Assembly: GCA_949294095.1 (NCBI GenBank)
Contig: CASFFZ010000012.1
Span: 1 to 64,000 of the forward strand
Reading direction: 5' to 3'
DNA: 64,000 bases
Source: an uncultured bacterium
GTDB lineage: Bacteria > Elusimicrobiota > Elusimicrobia > Elusimicrobiales > Elusimicrobiaceae
Shown here: positions 49,870-58,237 of the stretch, one piece after another
How the letters are laid out: every line of letters starts with the position of its first letter
How positions within the stretch are numbered: the first letter of the stretch is position 1
Made by a program: the position numbers and the translations under genes
Notes under the pieces: model-generated
What the model saw: only the letters and a program-made list of their open reading frames with translations
Told to the model about the DNA's origin: nothing
Databases searched by the model: none

Positions 49870-51213
49870 ATGCTACGACGTATGTTAAAATCCTTGTTAC
49901 TTACCGCCGCCCTCTTTTTGGGCACCGGCGCCCCCGCTTGGGCGGCCCCGGTGCAGGCCGTGCTGTTCACCTCGCCTTATTGCCCGCACTGCCGGCATTT
50001 AAAAGAGGACGGTTTTCCCCAACAATTTAGAGAAAAATATAAGGGAAAAGCGGAACTGTTTGAATATGATTTAACCGAACAAGCCAATAACGTATTGTTC
50101 TTTCAAACGTTGCAGACCTACGGGCTGGACTCGGCCGGCATTCCCATGCTGGTCGTAGGCGAAACGGTGCTGCAAGGGTACCCCACCCAAATCGGTTCAC
50201 AGGCGGACGAAGCCGTCCAAAAAGCGCATTCCAACCGCGAAAAAACGCGCGTGCCCGGCCTGCCGGAACCGAAAGAAGAGGAGGTCGCTCCTGTAAAGAA
50301 GGCCCAACCAGCCGCCCCCGCCAAAACCGAACCGGCCCCGGCTGAACCCGCCCCCGTACAAACGGCTCCGCAGCCCGTGCAGGCACCCGCCGCTTCAGGC
50401 GAACCAGCCCCCACAGCGCCCGCCCCGCAGGCCGCGCAAGAAGATGCCCAGCTGCAGGCCCACGAGGCGTTGTTTAGCCAAATTACGCTTTGGGCCATTA
50501 TCGGCGCCGGATTGGCCGACGGCATCAACCCCTGCGCGTTTGCCGTTATTGTGTTTTTTGTATCGTTTCTGGCGGCGTATAAATACACCAAAAAAGAAAT
50601 TATCGTAGTGGGAACGGCATATTGTACGTCAGTCTTCCTGGCGTATTTGCTGATGGGCTTGGGCGCGTTTCACTTTTTGTACGCGATGAAGGGCTTTCGC
50701 TACGTAACCCTGGCCGTACAATGGGGAACGATCGCACTGTGTGTGCTGTTTTTGGCGCTGAGCCTGTATGATTTCATTATTTACCAACGCACCAAAAAAT
50801 CCGAAAAAATGCTTTTGCAGCTGCCCAAAAGCTACAAAGAATACATTCACAAGGTCATGCGTTTCTTTTTAAAAGACAAACACAGCTCCATGTGGCGGCT
50901 GCTCTTGGCGGCGTTTGCCGTGGGGTTTGTGGTGTCGGCGGTGGAAGCCGTGTGCACGGGGCAGGTGTACTTGCCTACTTGCGTAGTGATTTTAAAAGAA
51001 GCGGGCAGCCAGTCCTGGAAAGCGGCCGAATACCTGATTGTGTACAACCTGATGTTTGTCCTGCCGCTTGTGTTGGTGTTTGTGCTGACGCTGTGCGGCA
51101 AGGAATCGGCCACGTTTAACAACTGGCTTAAAAAACATTTGGGACTTTCCAAATTTTTGCTTTGCTGTGTGTTTTTAGGATTGTTATTGTTGATGCTGGC
51201 CAATATGTTTTAA
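49870..51213 (+). CDS. Thioredoxin-like domain fused to CcdA/DsbD transmembrane domain
   Basis: 447 residues from ATG 49870 (AGGAG upstream; ATG 49882 is an alternative). A signal peptide (to about 26) is followed by a periplasmic glutaredoxin/thioredoxin-like domain with Cys38-Pro-His-Cys41, an Ala/Pro linker (about 135-205) and a DsbD-beta/CcdA membrane domain. That domain has GLADGINPCAFAVIVFFVSF and VCTGQVYLPTCVVILKEAG, the two conserved Cys helices. It would carry electrons from cytoplasmic thioredoxin to outside substrates. The domain order differs from DsbD. Confidence 0.88.
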   Translation: MLRRMLKSLLLTAALFLGTGAPAWAAPVQAVLFTSPYCPHCRHLKEDGFPQQFREKYKGKAELFEYDLTEQANNVLFFQTLQTYGLDSAGIPMLVVGETVLQGYPTQIGSQADEAVQKAHSNREKTRVPGLPEPKEEEVAPVKKAQPAAPAKTEPAPAEPAPVQTAPQPVQAPAASGEPAPTAPAPQAAQEDAQLQAHEALFSQITLWAIIGAGLADGINPCAFAVIVFFVSFLAAYKYTKKEIIVVGTAYCTSVFLAYLLMGLGAFHFLYAMKGFRYVTLAVQWGTIALCVLFLALSLYDFIIYQRTKKSEKMLLQLPKSYKEYIHKVMRFFLKDKHSSMWRLLLAAFAVGFVVSAVEAVCTGQVYLPTCVVILKEAGSQSWKAAEYLIVYNLMFVLPLVLVFVLTLCGKESATFNNWLKKHLGLSKFLLCCVFLGLLLLMLANMF

Positions 51214-51216
51214 CAA

Positions 51217-51243
51217 AAATCCCCGGCGAAAGCCGGGGATTTT
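51217..51243 (+). terminator. Terminator of the sigma/anti-sigma/DsbD-like operon
   Basis: Stem AATCCCCGGC/GCCGGGGATT with loop GAAA and T-rich tail. Confidence 0.9.
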
Positions 51244-51253
51244 AATGCTAAAC

Positions 51254-51285
51254 ATATTGATAAATATCAATATATTTATTATAAT
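51254..51285 (+). promoter_or_regulatory. ArsR-type operator and promoter
   Basis: ATATTGATAAATATCAATAT (51254-51273) is an ArsR-like 9-2-9 palindrome. TTGATA (51257-51262) within it is the -35, with a 17-base spacer and TATAAT (51280-51285). The repressor should block RNA polymerase directly. Confidence 0.8.
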
Positions 51286-51295
51286 TTAATCTGTT

Positions 51296-51607
51296 ATGAC
51301 GGAACTTCAACAAACCGCCCGGCTGTTTAAAACATTAAGCGACGAAAACCGGGTGCAAATCGTCCAATTGCTGGCCCGCCGCGGCGAAATGTGCGCGTGC
51401 CAATTATTGGAATTACTTCACATCGGCCAATCCACTCTGTCGCACCATATGAAAATTTTATGCGACGGCGGCATCGTATCGACCCGAAAAGAAGGCAAAT
51501 GGATGCATTATTCCCTTCAGGCAAGCGGCCTGCAAAAACTGTTGCATTGCTTAAAGCAACTGTCCGCCCCCGCCCCTAAAAAGGCCTGTGCGGCATGCAA
51601 AAAATAA
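51296..51607 (+). CDS. ArsR-family repressor
   Basis: 103 residues. Winged helix with ARLFKTLSDENRVQIVQLL, EMCACQLLELLHIGQSTLSHHMKIL (metal-site-like Cys pair just before the recognition helix, as in arsenic ArsR) and VSTRKEGKWMHYSL. C-terminal CAACKK adds Cys. TATAAT ends 10 bases before the ATG with no ribosome site, so probably leaderless. It controls itself and the downstream permease. Confidence 0.9.
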   Translation: MTELQQTARLFKTLSDENRVQIVQLLARRGEMCACQLLELLHIGQSTLSHHMKILCDGGIVSTRKEGKWMHYSLQASGLQKLLHCLKQLSAPAPKKACAACKK

Positions 51608-51623
51608 TTTTTTTGGCTTACAC

Positions 51624-51647
51624 ATTGATATATTTAAATATATAGAT
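51624..51647 (+). promoter_or_regulatory. Second palindrome before the permease
   Basis: ATATATTTAAATATAT (51628-51643) within a TTGATA-containing stretch resembles the operator at 51254, 17 bases after the ArsR stop. It may be a second ArsR site. Confidence 0.45.
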
Positions 51648-51663
51648 AATAGGAGAAAAAGAT

Positions 51664-52638
51664 ATGTTTTCAATTTTCACAAAAATAGCCGACGCCCTGA
51701 CGGCTTGGATGGGCCTCTCGCCCGAGACTCACTTGGGCAGCGCGGTACATTTTTTTATAGAGGACATTACCAAAATTTTTGTTCTTATTTACGTTTTAAT
51801 TTTTATCATTTCGCTCTTTCGTTCCCAGCTCTCGCCGCAAAAAGTACGGGAATATCTGTCCGGCAAAAACCGATGGTATGGTTACTTTTTAGCGGTCTTT
51901 TTGGGTATTGTTACGCCTTTTTGCTCGTGTTCGTCCATTCCGCTGTTTATCGGATTTATCACCGCGGGCATTCCGTTCGGCATCACCATGGCTTTTCTTA
52001 TCAGCTCTCCGCTGGTCAGCGAAATTGCCACTTTCATGTTGATTAGTATGAAAGGGGCCGGGGTGGGCGTAGCCGCGATATACGTGCTGTGCGGCTCGTT
52101 GATTGCCGTTTTGGGCGGCTGGCTGGCCGACCGGCTGCACTTGGAACGTTTGTGCACATATCAGGCCCCGCAGGCCGTGCAACCCGCTTGCTCTTGCAAT
52201 TCCTCTAAAACGAGATCCCAACATATAAAAGAATTGACGGCTTATGCACACTTTTTTGCATGGGATACTTTAAAAAGCATCTGGCTTTACGTGCTGGCGG
52301 GGCTCTTGGTGGGAGCACTGATTCACGGATATGTGCCGGTAGCCTTTTTAAGCAAATATCTGGGGGCAGACAACCCCTGGGCCGTGCCGCTTGCGTCGGT
52401 CATCGGGGCGCCTATGTATGCCAATCACGTCAGTGTTATTCCCGTCATACAGGCTTTGTTATTAAAAGGCGTGCCGCTGGGAACGGCCTTGGTCATTTTA
52501 ATGAGCATCACCGCTATTTCACTGCCGGAAATGATGATGCTTAAAAAAGTACTTTCCGTAAAAATGATTGCGTTGTTTACGTTGTATTTGATTGTGTCGT
52601 TTATCTGCGTAGGATATATTTTAAACCGGATATTATAG
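51664..52638 (+). CDS. ArsP/UPF0718-type permease
   Basis: 324 residues, about eight membrane helices. The family core is GIVTPFCSCSSIPLFIGFITAGIPFG, with the CSCSS motif, and SSPLVSEIATFMLISM; a Cys-containing cytoplasmic loop (VQPACSCNSS) is in the middle. Such permeases export organoarsenicals or unknown metal/thiol compounds. AGGAGA precedes the ATG. In an operon with ArsR and the small thioredoxin. Confidence 0.88.
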   Translation: MFSIFTKIADALTAWMGLSPETHLGSAVHFFIEDITKIFVLIYVLIFIISLFRSQLSPQKVREYLSGKNRWYGYFLAVFLGIVTPFCSCSSIPLFIGFITAGIPFGITMAFLISSPLVSEIATFMLISMKGAGVGVAAIYVLCGSLIAVLGGWLADRLHLERLCTYQAPQAVQPACSCNSSKTRSQHIKELTAYAHFFAWDTLKSIWLYVLAGLLVGALIHGYVPVAFLSKYLGADNPWAVPLASVIGAPMYANHVSVIPVIQALLLKGVPLGTALVILMSITAISLPEMMMLKKVLSVKMIALFTLYLIVSFICVGYILNRIL

Positions 52639-52646
52639 GAGGCTGT

Positions 52647-52925
52647 ATGAAAATTCAAATACTGGGCATGGGCTGCAGCAAATGCCATATTTTATTTAAC
52701 AATACCCAAGCGGCGCTGCAGGAACTGGGATTGCCTGCCGCGTTGGAAAAAGTGGAAGATTTTGACCGGATTGCCCAAGCCGGCGTACTGCAAACCCCGG
52801 CGCTGCGGGTGGACGGAAAAGTAATTTTGTCCGGCCAAACGGCAACGGTGGAACGGCTCAAAAGCCTGTTGGCGGATTGCCAAAGCGCAAGTTCTCCGTC
52901 GGGAAATGCGCAAGCCAAACATTAA
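52647..52925 (+). CDS. Small thioredoxin-fold redox protein
   Basis: 92 residues. CxxC in LGMGCSKCHILFNN (Cys10, Cys13), VEDFDRIAQAGVLQTPALRVDG with the cis-Pro and ILSGQ at the end: the MTH895/glutaredoxin-like redox-active disulfide family commonly next to UPF0718 permeases. AGGAGG precedes it. Probably passes electrons to a substrate of the permease. Confidence 0.9.
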   Translation: MKIQILGMGCSKCHILFNNTQAALQELGLPAALEKVEDFDRIAQAGVLQTPALRVDGKVILSGQTATVERLKSLLADCQSASSPSGNAQAKH

Positions 52926-52927
52926 TT

Positions 52928-52936
52928 TGCTATAAT
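52928..52936 (+). promoter_or_regulatory. Promoter of tRNA-Ser
   Basis: Extended -10 TGCTATAAT, 30 bases before the tRNA 5' end. Confidence 0.65.
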
Positions 52937-52966
52937 AAATAGGTACTTAGTCCGCAACACCCTTTT

Positions 52967-53056
52967 GGAGAGGTGGCCGAGCGGTTTAAGGCACAGTCCT
53001 GGAAAGACTGCATACGGGAAACCGTATCGAGAGTTCGAATCTCTCCCTCTCCGCCA
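52967..53056 (+). tRNA. tRNA-Ser (anticodon GGA)
   Basis: 90 bases including encoded CCA. Acceptor GGAGAGG/CCTCTCC, D-arm with GGCCGAGCGGTTTAAGGC, anticodon arm CAGTC-CTGGAAA-GACTG giving GGA, a long variable arm (TACGGGAAACCGTA), and the T-arm with GTTCGAAT. A class II tRNA reading UCC and UCU. Confidence 0.97.
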
Positions 53057-53062
53057 TTTTAT

Positions 53063-53085
53063 AAGCCCCGTAAAGGGGCTTTTTT
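53063..53085 (+). terminator. Terminator after tRNA-Ser
   Basis: Stem AAGCCCC/GGGGCTT with a 5-base loop and five T. Confidence 0.88.
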
Positions 53086-53107
53086 AACGATTCTTTTGAG
53101 GTATCTT

Positions 53108-53863
53108 ATGCGCAAACATTTTTTTGCTCTTTGCGCACTTTTTTGTGCGTTTCCGGCCTGTGCCCAACTGCAGGAAAACTTGCAGGTACTGGGTCTTCTA
53201 CCGACGGAAAACATCACTTCGCTGGAAATCAAACCCCGCTTTAAAGCCAAACACGATTCGGCAAACGATATTTCTTCTACCATTGAAATCAAACCCTCTT
53301 TTAAATTAAACCGGCACTGGAAATTCGGCGCCGAAATTCCGATTGCCCGCGTGGGAAACGATACCTCCTCCGCCAAGGGGTTGGGCGATATTATGGTATC
53401 CGGCAGTTATGTGGAATATACGCCCAATAAAGTGTTTTCGTATGGATTGGCGATGGAACTGACGACTCCCACCGCCACCGACCGCAGCCTGGGAGACGGC
53501 AAATGGGTGGCCGAACCGGAAATTTTTACGGTGTGGAAACTCAATTCCTCGTTCTTTGTGGAAGCGGAATACCGCCATATTTTTTCGTTCGCGGGAAGCA
53601 GCGGCCGAGAAGACATCAACGAAAGCCGCTACCGAATGATTTTCGGCCTTATCGGGCCGGACGGTTGGTGGTTTGAATTTGACCCGCGCTACACCGTGGA
53701 CTACCAAAACCCCGGCGAAGCAGAACTAATCGGAGAATTTGAACTGGGAACGATGGTCAATGTGGGCTCGTCTATGTACGTACGCGGCGGATGGCACTTG
53801 GCGGGCAATAAATACTCCTACGATTGGGAACTGATGTTGGGATTTAAAATTCTCTATCTGTAA
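53108..53863 (+). CDS. Outer-membrane beta-barrel-like protein
   Basis: 251 residues from ATG 53108 (GAGG upstream; a longer frame runs through the tRNA and is false). Signal peptide MRKHFFALCALFCAFPACA. The mature part has alternating hydrophobic strands (SLEIKPRFKAKHD, STIEIKPSFKLNRHWKFGAEIPI, YGLAMELTTPT, FFVEAEYRHIFSF, WWFEFDPRYTVDY) and ends in the aromatic strand FKILYL. About 10-12 strands; no specific family recognised. Confidence 0.78.
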   Translation: MRKHFFALCALFCAFPACAQLQENLQVLGLLPTENITSLEIKPRFKAKHDSANDISSTIEIKPSFKLNRHWKFGAEIPIARVGNDTSSAKGLGDIMVSGSYVEYTPNKVFSYGLAMELTTPTATDRSLGDGKWVAEPEIFTVWKLNSSFFVEAEYRHIFSFAGSSGREDINESRYRMIFGLIGPDGWWFEFDPRYTVDYQNPGEAELIGEFELGTMVNVGSSMYVRGGWHLAGNKYSYDWELMLGFKILYL

Positions 53864-53864
53864 C

Positions 53865-53893
53865 AAAAAAAGCCCCGCCAAGGGGCTTTTTTG
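53865..53893. terminator. Terminator between convergent genes
   Basis: Stem AAAAAGCCCC/GGGGCTTTTT with a short loop. Confidence 0.9.
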
Positions 53894-53906
53894 TTAAACG
53901 GTTTTT

Positions 53907-54170
53907 CTACCGCCGAAACGTTCGCACCTGCATGCCGAACAATCTCCCCAGCAGCATCAGCGGCAGCAAAATACAAATACTGAAAATCGCCACAAAAAGC
54001 GTTACGATAAACCCAAACGCCAGCACAAACACCCCGCCCAAAAGTCCGCCCGTATCGCCTTTGGGACGCGCGGAATCTTTCACGGGATCCTCGTGGATAG
54101 GGTTTCCGTTTTCATCTAAAATTTCGGGTTCTATTACTTCTTCCGATTGGATGATTTCTTTTTCTTGCAT
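53907..54170 (-). CDS. Small membrane protein with acidic N-terminus, unknown
   Basis: 87 residues from ATG 54170 (the frame extends upstream, but through the -10 region). An acidic N-terminal part (QSEEVIEPEILDENGNPIHEDP) is followed by a long hydrophobic segment (about 45-75) and a basic tail (FRR). Related short DUF-type membrane proteins are common but uncharacterised. CATAAT (54177-54182) ends 6 bases before the ATG, so probably leaderless. Confidence 0.65.
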   Translation of the reverse strand: MQEKEIIQSEEVIEPEILDENGNPIHEDPVKDSARPKGDTGGLLGGVFVLAFGFIVTLFVAIFSICILLPLMLLGRLFGMQVRTFRR

Positions 54171-54244
54171 ATGTATATTATGGCATAATCTGACTATTTT
54201 TCCCATATAGATAACATACTAGAAAGCTAGTTAAAAATTCCCTC

Positions 54245-54272
54245 TTGTTTTATGTTCACAAACCGCTACAAT
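54245..54272 (+). promoter_or_regulatory. Promoter of gldA
   Basis: TTGTTT (54245-54250), a 16-base spacer and TACAAT (54267-54272), followed by AAAAGAAA, the same early sequence as at 33162 and 59738. Confidence 0.6.
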
Positions 54273-54299
54273 AAAAGAAAAAACCAAAAAGAGGGTTTC

Positions 54300-55385
54300 A
54301 TGGAAAGAATTATTTTTTCACCGATGAAATACGTGCAAGGGCCGGGAGCTTGGAGCAAACTGGCCGATTATGCAGGCGGGCTGAGCACTACCGGAGCTTA
54401 CGTTGTAGCTGGGCCGCATATCATCAAACACTACTGGAAGGGAATTGAAGAGTCTTTCGCTGCCAAAAATCTTCCGCTTTATTCTCACACTTTTTCCAGG
54501 GAATGCTCCATGGCGGAGATTAAACGCATTGTAAACGAAATCCACGAAAAGAATTGTGGGGTAATCATTGGTATTGGCGGCGGCAAAACGCTGGACACCG
54601 CCAAAGCAGCCGCTTATTATGCCAAATTGCCCGTGATTATTGCGCCCTCTATCGCCTCTACGGACGCCCCCTGCAGTGCACTCTCCGTCATCTATACGGA
54701 AGAAGGCGCGTTTGAGAGCTACCTGATTTTGCGCAATAACCCCGACGTAGTACTGGTAGACACCGCCATTATTGCCCAGTCCCCGGTGCGCATGTTGGTG
54801 GCCGGCATGGGCGACGCCTTGGCTACCTATTACGAAGCCCGTGCGTGCTTCGCCTCCGGCAAAGCCACCACGGCGGGAGGACGTTCTTCGCTTTCTGCAC
54901 TGGCCATTGCCCGCGCCTGCCGCGACAGTCTATTTAAAAATGGTCTGCGCGCCAAGTTGGCGGCCGAGGCTAAGGCGGTTTCTTCCGCGCTGGACGATAT
55001 CGTAGAAACTAACACCTATATGAGCGGGGTGGGCTTTGAAAGCGGCGGGTTGGCGGCGGCGCACGCCATTCACAACGGGCTGACCGTTTTGCCGCAAACG
55101 CACAGCGCCATGCACGGGGAAAAAGTGGCTTTTGGGCTGCTGGCCCAACTGGCGCTGGAAAATGCTCCACAGGAAGAATTTAACGAGGTTCTCTTTTTCT
55201 GCCGCGAAATCGGCCTGCCTACCAACTTGGCCGCACTGGGCCTGAAAGACGCGTCTGACGAAGAACTTAAAAAAGTGGCCGAGGCCAGCTGTGCAGAAGG
55301 CGAAACGATACACAATATGCCTTTTGCCGTTACGCCTCCAGCCGTGTTTGCCGCTATTAAAGTGGCCGACAAACTGGGTTCTTAA
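54300..55385 (+). CDS. gldA: Glycerol dehydrogenase
   Basis: 361 residues from ATG 54300 (GAGGG upstream). NAD loop IIGIGGGKTLDTAKAAAYY, zinc ligands in AGMGDALATYYEA (Asp), AAHAIHNGLT (His) and MHGEKVAFGLL (His). GldA-type polyol dehydrogenase converting glycerol to dihydroxyacetone, or acting in reverse on carbonyls. Monocistronic with its own promoter and terminator. Confidence 0.93.
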   Translation: MERIIFSPMKYVQGPGAWSKLADYAGGLSTTGAYVVAGPHIIKHYWKGIEESFAAKNLPLYSHTFSRECSMAEIKRIVNEIHEKNCGVIIGIGGGKTLDTAKAAAYYAKLPVIIAPSIASTDAPCSALSVIYTEEGAFESYLILRNNPDVVLVDTAIIAQSPVRMLVAGMGDALATYYEARACFASGKATTAGGRSSLSALAIARACRDSLFKNGLRAKLAAEAKAVSSALDDIVETNTYMSGVGFESGGLAAAHAIHNGLTVLPQTHSAMHGEKVAFGLLAQLALENAPQEEFNEVLFFCREIGLPTNLAALGLKDASDEELKKVAEASCAEGETIHNMPFAVTPPAVFAAIKVADKLGS

Positions 55386-55408
55386 CCCTTTTTTGCCTTG
55401 TGTTTCCC

Positions 55409-55441
55409 CCGCCCCGGCCGCAACCGGGGCGGCTGTTTTTC
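55409..55441 (+). terminator. Terminator after gldA
   Basis: Stem CCGCCCCGG/CCGGGGCGG with a 6-base loop and T-run. Confidence 0.88.
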
Positions 55442-55522
55442 CCCCTCTTAAATTGGTAAAATGTAAATAAGCGCGTAACGTCACATTACGCGAAGAAACC
55501 AAGCAAAGAGGACTTACGAATT

Positions 55523-58237
55523 ATGTTACCCAAAGCGTACGAACCGCAGGAAGTAGAACAAAAACTAGCAGACAAATGGCAAAAAGCCAAATTATTTGCC
55601 GCCCATGTAGACCCCGCCAAAAAACCTTTTGTAATCGTCATTCCGCCGCCCAACATTACGGGTGCGCTGCACATGGGGCACGCCTCCACCAACACGCTGC
55701 AGGACGTGCTGATCCGCGCCCACCGGATGTTTGGCGAAAACGCCTACTGGGTACCCGGCACCGACCACGGCGGTATCGCTACGCAAAACGTAATTGAAAA
55801 GAAACTCGCCAAAGAAGAACACAAATCCCGCCACGACTTGGGGCGTGAAGCCTTTGTCCAAACCGTGTGGGACTGGTACAACGAATGCGGAAACGCCATT
55901 TTCAACCAGTTCCGCAAAATGGGCTGGAGTTTGGATCTGTCCGACATCCGCTTTACCATGGACGAAAAACGCGCCAAAGCCGTATACGAATGCTTCCGCC
56001 AATGGTGGGATAAAAAATACATCTACCGCGGCAAACGCCTGATTAACTGGTGCGTGCGTTGCTCCACCGCGCTGTCCGACATTGAAGTGGAACACGAACA
56101 ACACGCCGGCAAATTGTGGTACCTGCGCTATAAAGGCGAAGACGGTTCCGACGGTATTGTCATCGCCACCACCCGCCCCGAAACCATCTATGCCGACGCC
56201 GCCATCGCCGTCAATCCCAAAGACGAACGCTACAAAAATATGGTGGGCAAGAAAGTCATCATCCCGCTGGCCAACCGCGCCATCCCGATCATTGCCGACG
56301 AAGCCGTAGAACTGGGCTTCGGTACGGGCGCTTTAAAAATTACCCCGGCGCACGACGCGACCGACTACGAAGTCGGCCAGCGCCACAACCTGCCCATTAT
56401 GACGGTAATTAACGACAAGGGCAAGATGATCAACTGCCCCGAAAAATACCTGGGCATGGACCGCGAACTCTGCCGCAAGGAAACCGTCAAAGATTTAGAC
56501 GCCGCCGGCCTCTTGGTAAAAGAAGAAAAATACAACAACGCCGTTTCTACCTGCTACCGCTGCCACAGCGCCATTGAACCGTTTATGAGCGAGCAATGGT
56601 TCGTCAAAATGGACAAGCTGGCCCAGCCCGCCATTGAGGCCGCCGAATCCGGCGCCTTGCAGTTTCACCCGGCCAACTGGAAAAACCCTTTCTTAAACTG
56701 GCTGAAAAACATTCAGGACTGGTGCATCTCCCGCCAGATTTGGTGGGGGCACCGCATTCCGGTGTGGTACTGCCGCCACTGCAGCGAAAAAGGCCTTACC
56801 TTTGCCACCGATCAGCAAGGCCGCGAACAGTTGACCAAAGTATCGTTTGAAGACGGCGCCCAGCCAATCGTTTCTTACGACAAGCCCGAAAAATGCCCCG
56901 TTTGCGGCGGGCACGACTTGGTGCAAGACCCCGACGTGCTGGACACGTGGTTCTCTTCCGCGCTGTGGCCGATTTCCGTGTTCGGCTGGCCGGAAAAAAC
57001 GCCGGAAATGGATTACTTTTACCCCACCAGCGTCATGGTAACCGGGTATGAAATTCTGTACCTGTGGGTCGCCCGTATGGTAATGACGGGGTTGGACTTT
57101 ACGGGCAAACTGCCGTTTAAGGACGTTTATTTAAACGGCATCGTGCGCGACAAACACGGGCAAAAAATGTCCAAATCCAAAGGCAACGTCATTGACCCGT
57201 TGGATATGACCGCCAAATACGGCACGGACGCCGTGCGCTTTTCGCTTTTGATGCAGGCCGTCCCCAGCAAAGACATCCCGTATTCCGAAGACAGCATCAC
57301 CGGTGCGCGCAACTTCTGCAACAAGCTCTATAACGCTTCGCGCTTTATCTTGATGAATATGGAAGGAATCCAAGGCCCGCTGGCTATGCCCAAAGAAGTA
57401 ACCGAACTGGCGGACAAATGGATTTTAGACCGCTTTGCCCACGCCATTAAAACCGCCCGCGAAGGCATTGAAAAATACAACCTCGCGCTGACGGCAAACA
57501 CCTTGTACCACTTCCTGTGGGGCGACTTCTGCGACTGGTACGTGGAGCTGGCCAAACAACGCTTCCAAACCCAAGAAAAAGAAAAAGTAATGGCGCTGTG
57601 CGTCAACATCCTCTACAACACCTTAAAAGCGCTCCACCCGTTAATTCCGTATATTACCGAAGAAATTGCCTCTTCGCTGCGCCCGTATGTGGCGGCCGAA
57701 GGCGGGGAATTCCTGCTGCAGCAGGCCTACCCGGAATTTGACCCGGCCCTGTGCGATAAAGAAGCCGTGCGCAAAATGGAAATTATCCAAGGCGTTACGC
57801 GCGAAATCCGCACCATCCGCGCCCAGTTTAACGTACCGCCCGCTTTAAAGATCAGCGCCGTTTTAACGGCCAAGGACGAAGCGGATTTGGCCGTCGTAAA
57901 AGAATACGAAGGCTACATTAAGCTTATGGCCAAAGTACAAAAGCTGGATATCGGCGTAAATTTGGCAAAGCCCAAACAAACCGCCACCGCCGTGTTTGAA
58001 AACATCGCCGTCTACGTACCGCTGACGGGCCTGATTGACTTTGAAAAAGAAAAGAAACGCCTGGAAAAAGACCTGGCCGCCGCCAAGGCTAACATCGCCT
58101 CGCGCGAAGCGCGCCTGGCGCAGGAAAATTTCATCAAACACGCGCCCAAAGAACAAATTGAAAAAACGAAGAACGAACTGGCCGCCGCCAAAGTGGCGCT
58201 GGCGCAGGTAACGGCTTCGCTGGAGGATTTGGCCTAA
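55523..58237 (+). CDS. valS: Valyl-tRNA synthetase
   Basis: 904 residues. Class I signature PNITGALHMGHASTN (HMGH) and KMSKSKGNVIDP, the editing domain region (VIATTRPETIYADAAIAV, HDATDYEVGQRH) and a C-terminal coiled-coil arm (KKRLEKDLAAAKANIASREARL). Full-length. The leader holds a hairpin CGCGTAA/TTACGCG (about 55471-55492). AGAGGA precedes the ATG, and the stop overlaps the next start. Confidence 0.97.
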   Translation: MLPKAYEPQEVEQKLADKWQKAKLFAAHVDPAKKPFVIVIPPPNITGALHMGHASTNTLQDVLIRAHRMFGENAYWVPGTDHGGIATQNVIEKKLAKEEHKSRHDLGREAFVQTVWDWYNECGNAIFNQFRKMGWSLDLSDIRFTMDEKRAKAVYECFRQWWDKKYIYRGKRLINWCVRCSTALSDIEVEHEQHAGKLWYLRYKGEDGSDGIVIATTRPETIYADAAIAVNPKDERYKNMVGKKVIIPLANRAIPIIADEAVELGFGTGALKITPAHDATDYEVGQRHNLPIMTVINDKGKMINCPEKYLGMDRELCRKETVKDLDAAGLLVKEEKYNNAVSTCYRCHSAIEPFMSEQWFVKMDKLAQPAIEAAESGALQFHPANWKNPFLNWLKNIQDWCISRQIWWGHRIPVWYCRHCSEKGLTFATDQQGREQLTKVSFEDGAQPIVSYDKPEKCPVCGGHDLVQDPDVLDTWFSSALWPISVFGWPEKTPEMDYFYPTSVMVTGYEILYLWVARMVMTGLDFTGKLPFKDVYLNGIVRDKHGQKMSKSKGNVIDPLDMTAKYGTDAVRFSLLMQAVPSKDIPYSEDSITGARNFCNKLYNASRFILMNMEGIQGPLAMPKEVTELADKWILDRFAHAIKTAREGIEKYNLALTANTLYHFLWGDFCDWYVELAKQRFQTQEKEKVMALCVNILYNTLKALHPLIPYITEEIASSLRPYVAAEGGEFLLQQAYPEFDPALCDKEAVRKMEIIQGVTREIRTIRAQFNVPPALKISAVLTAKDEADLAVVKEYEGYIKLMAKVQKLDIGVNLAKPKQTATAVFENIAVYVPLTGLIDFEKEKKRLEKDLAAAKANIASREARLAQENFIKHAPKEQIEKTKNELAAAKVALAQVTASLEDLA

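Noticed and set aside
52973..53107. N-terminal extension of the barrel protein through the tRNA
   Set aside because: It translates tRNA-Ser and its terminator; ATG 53108 with a signal peptide is the real start.
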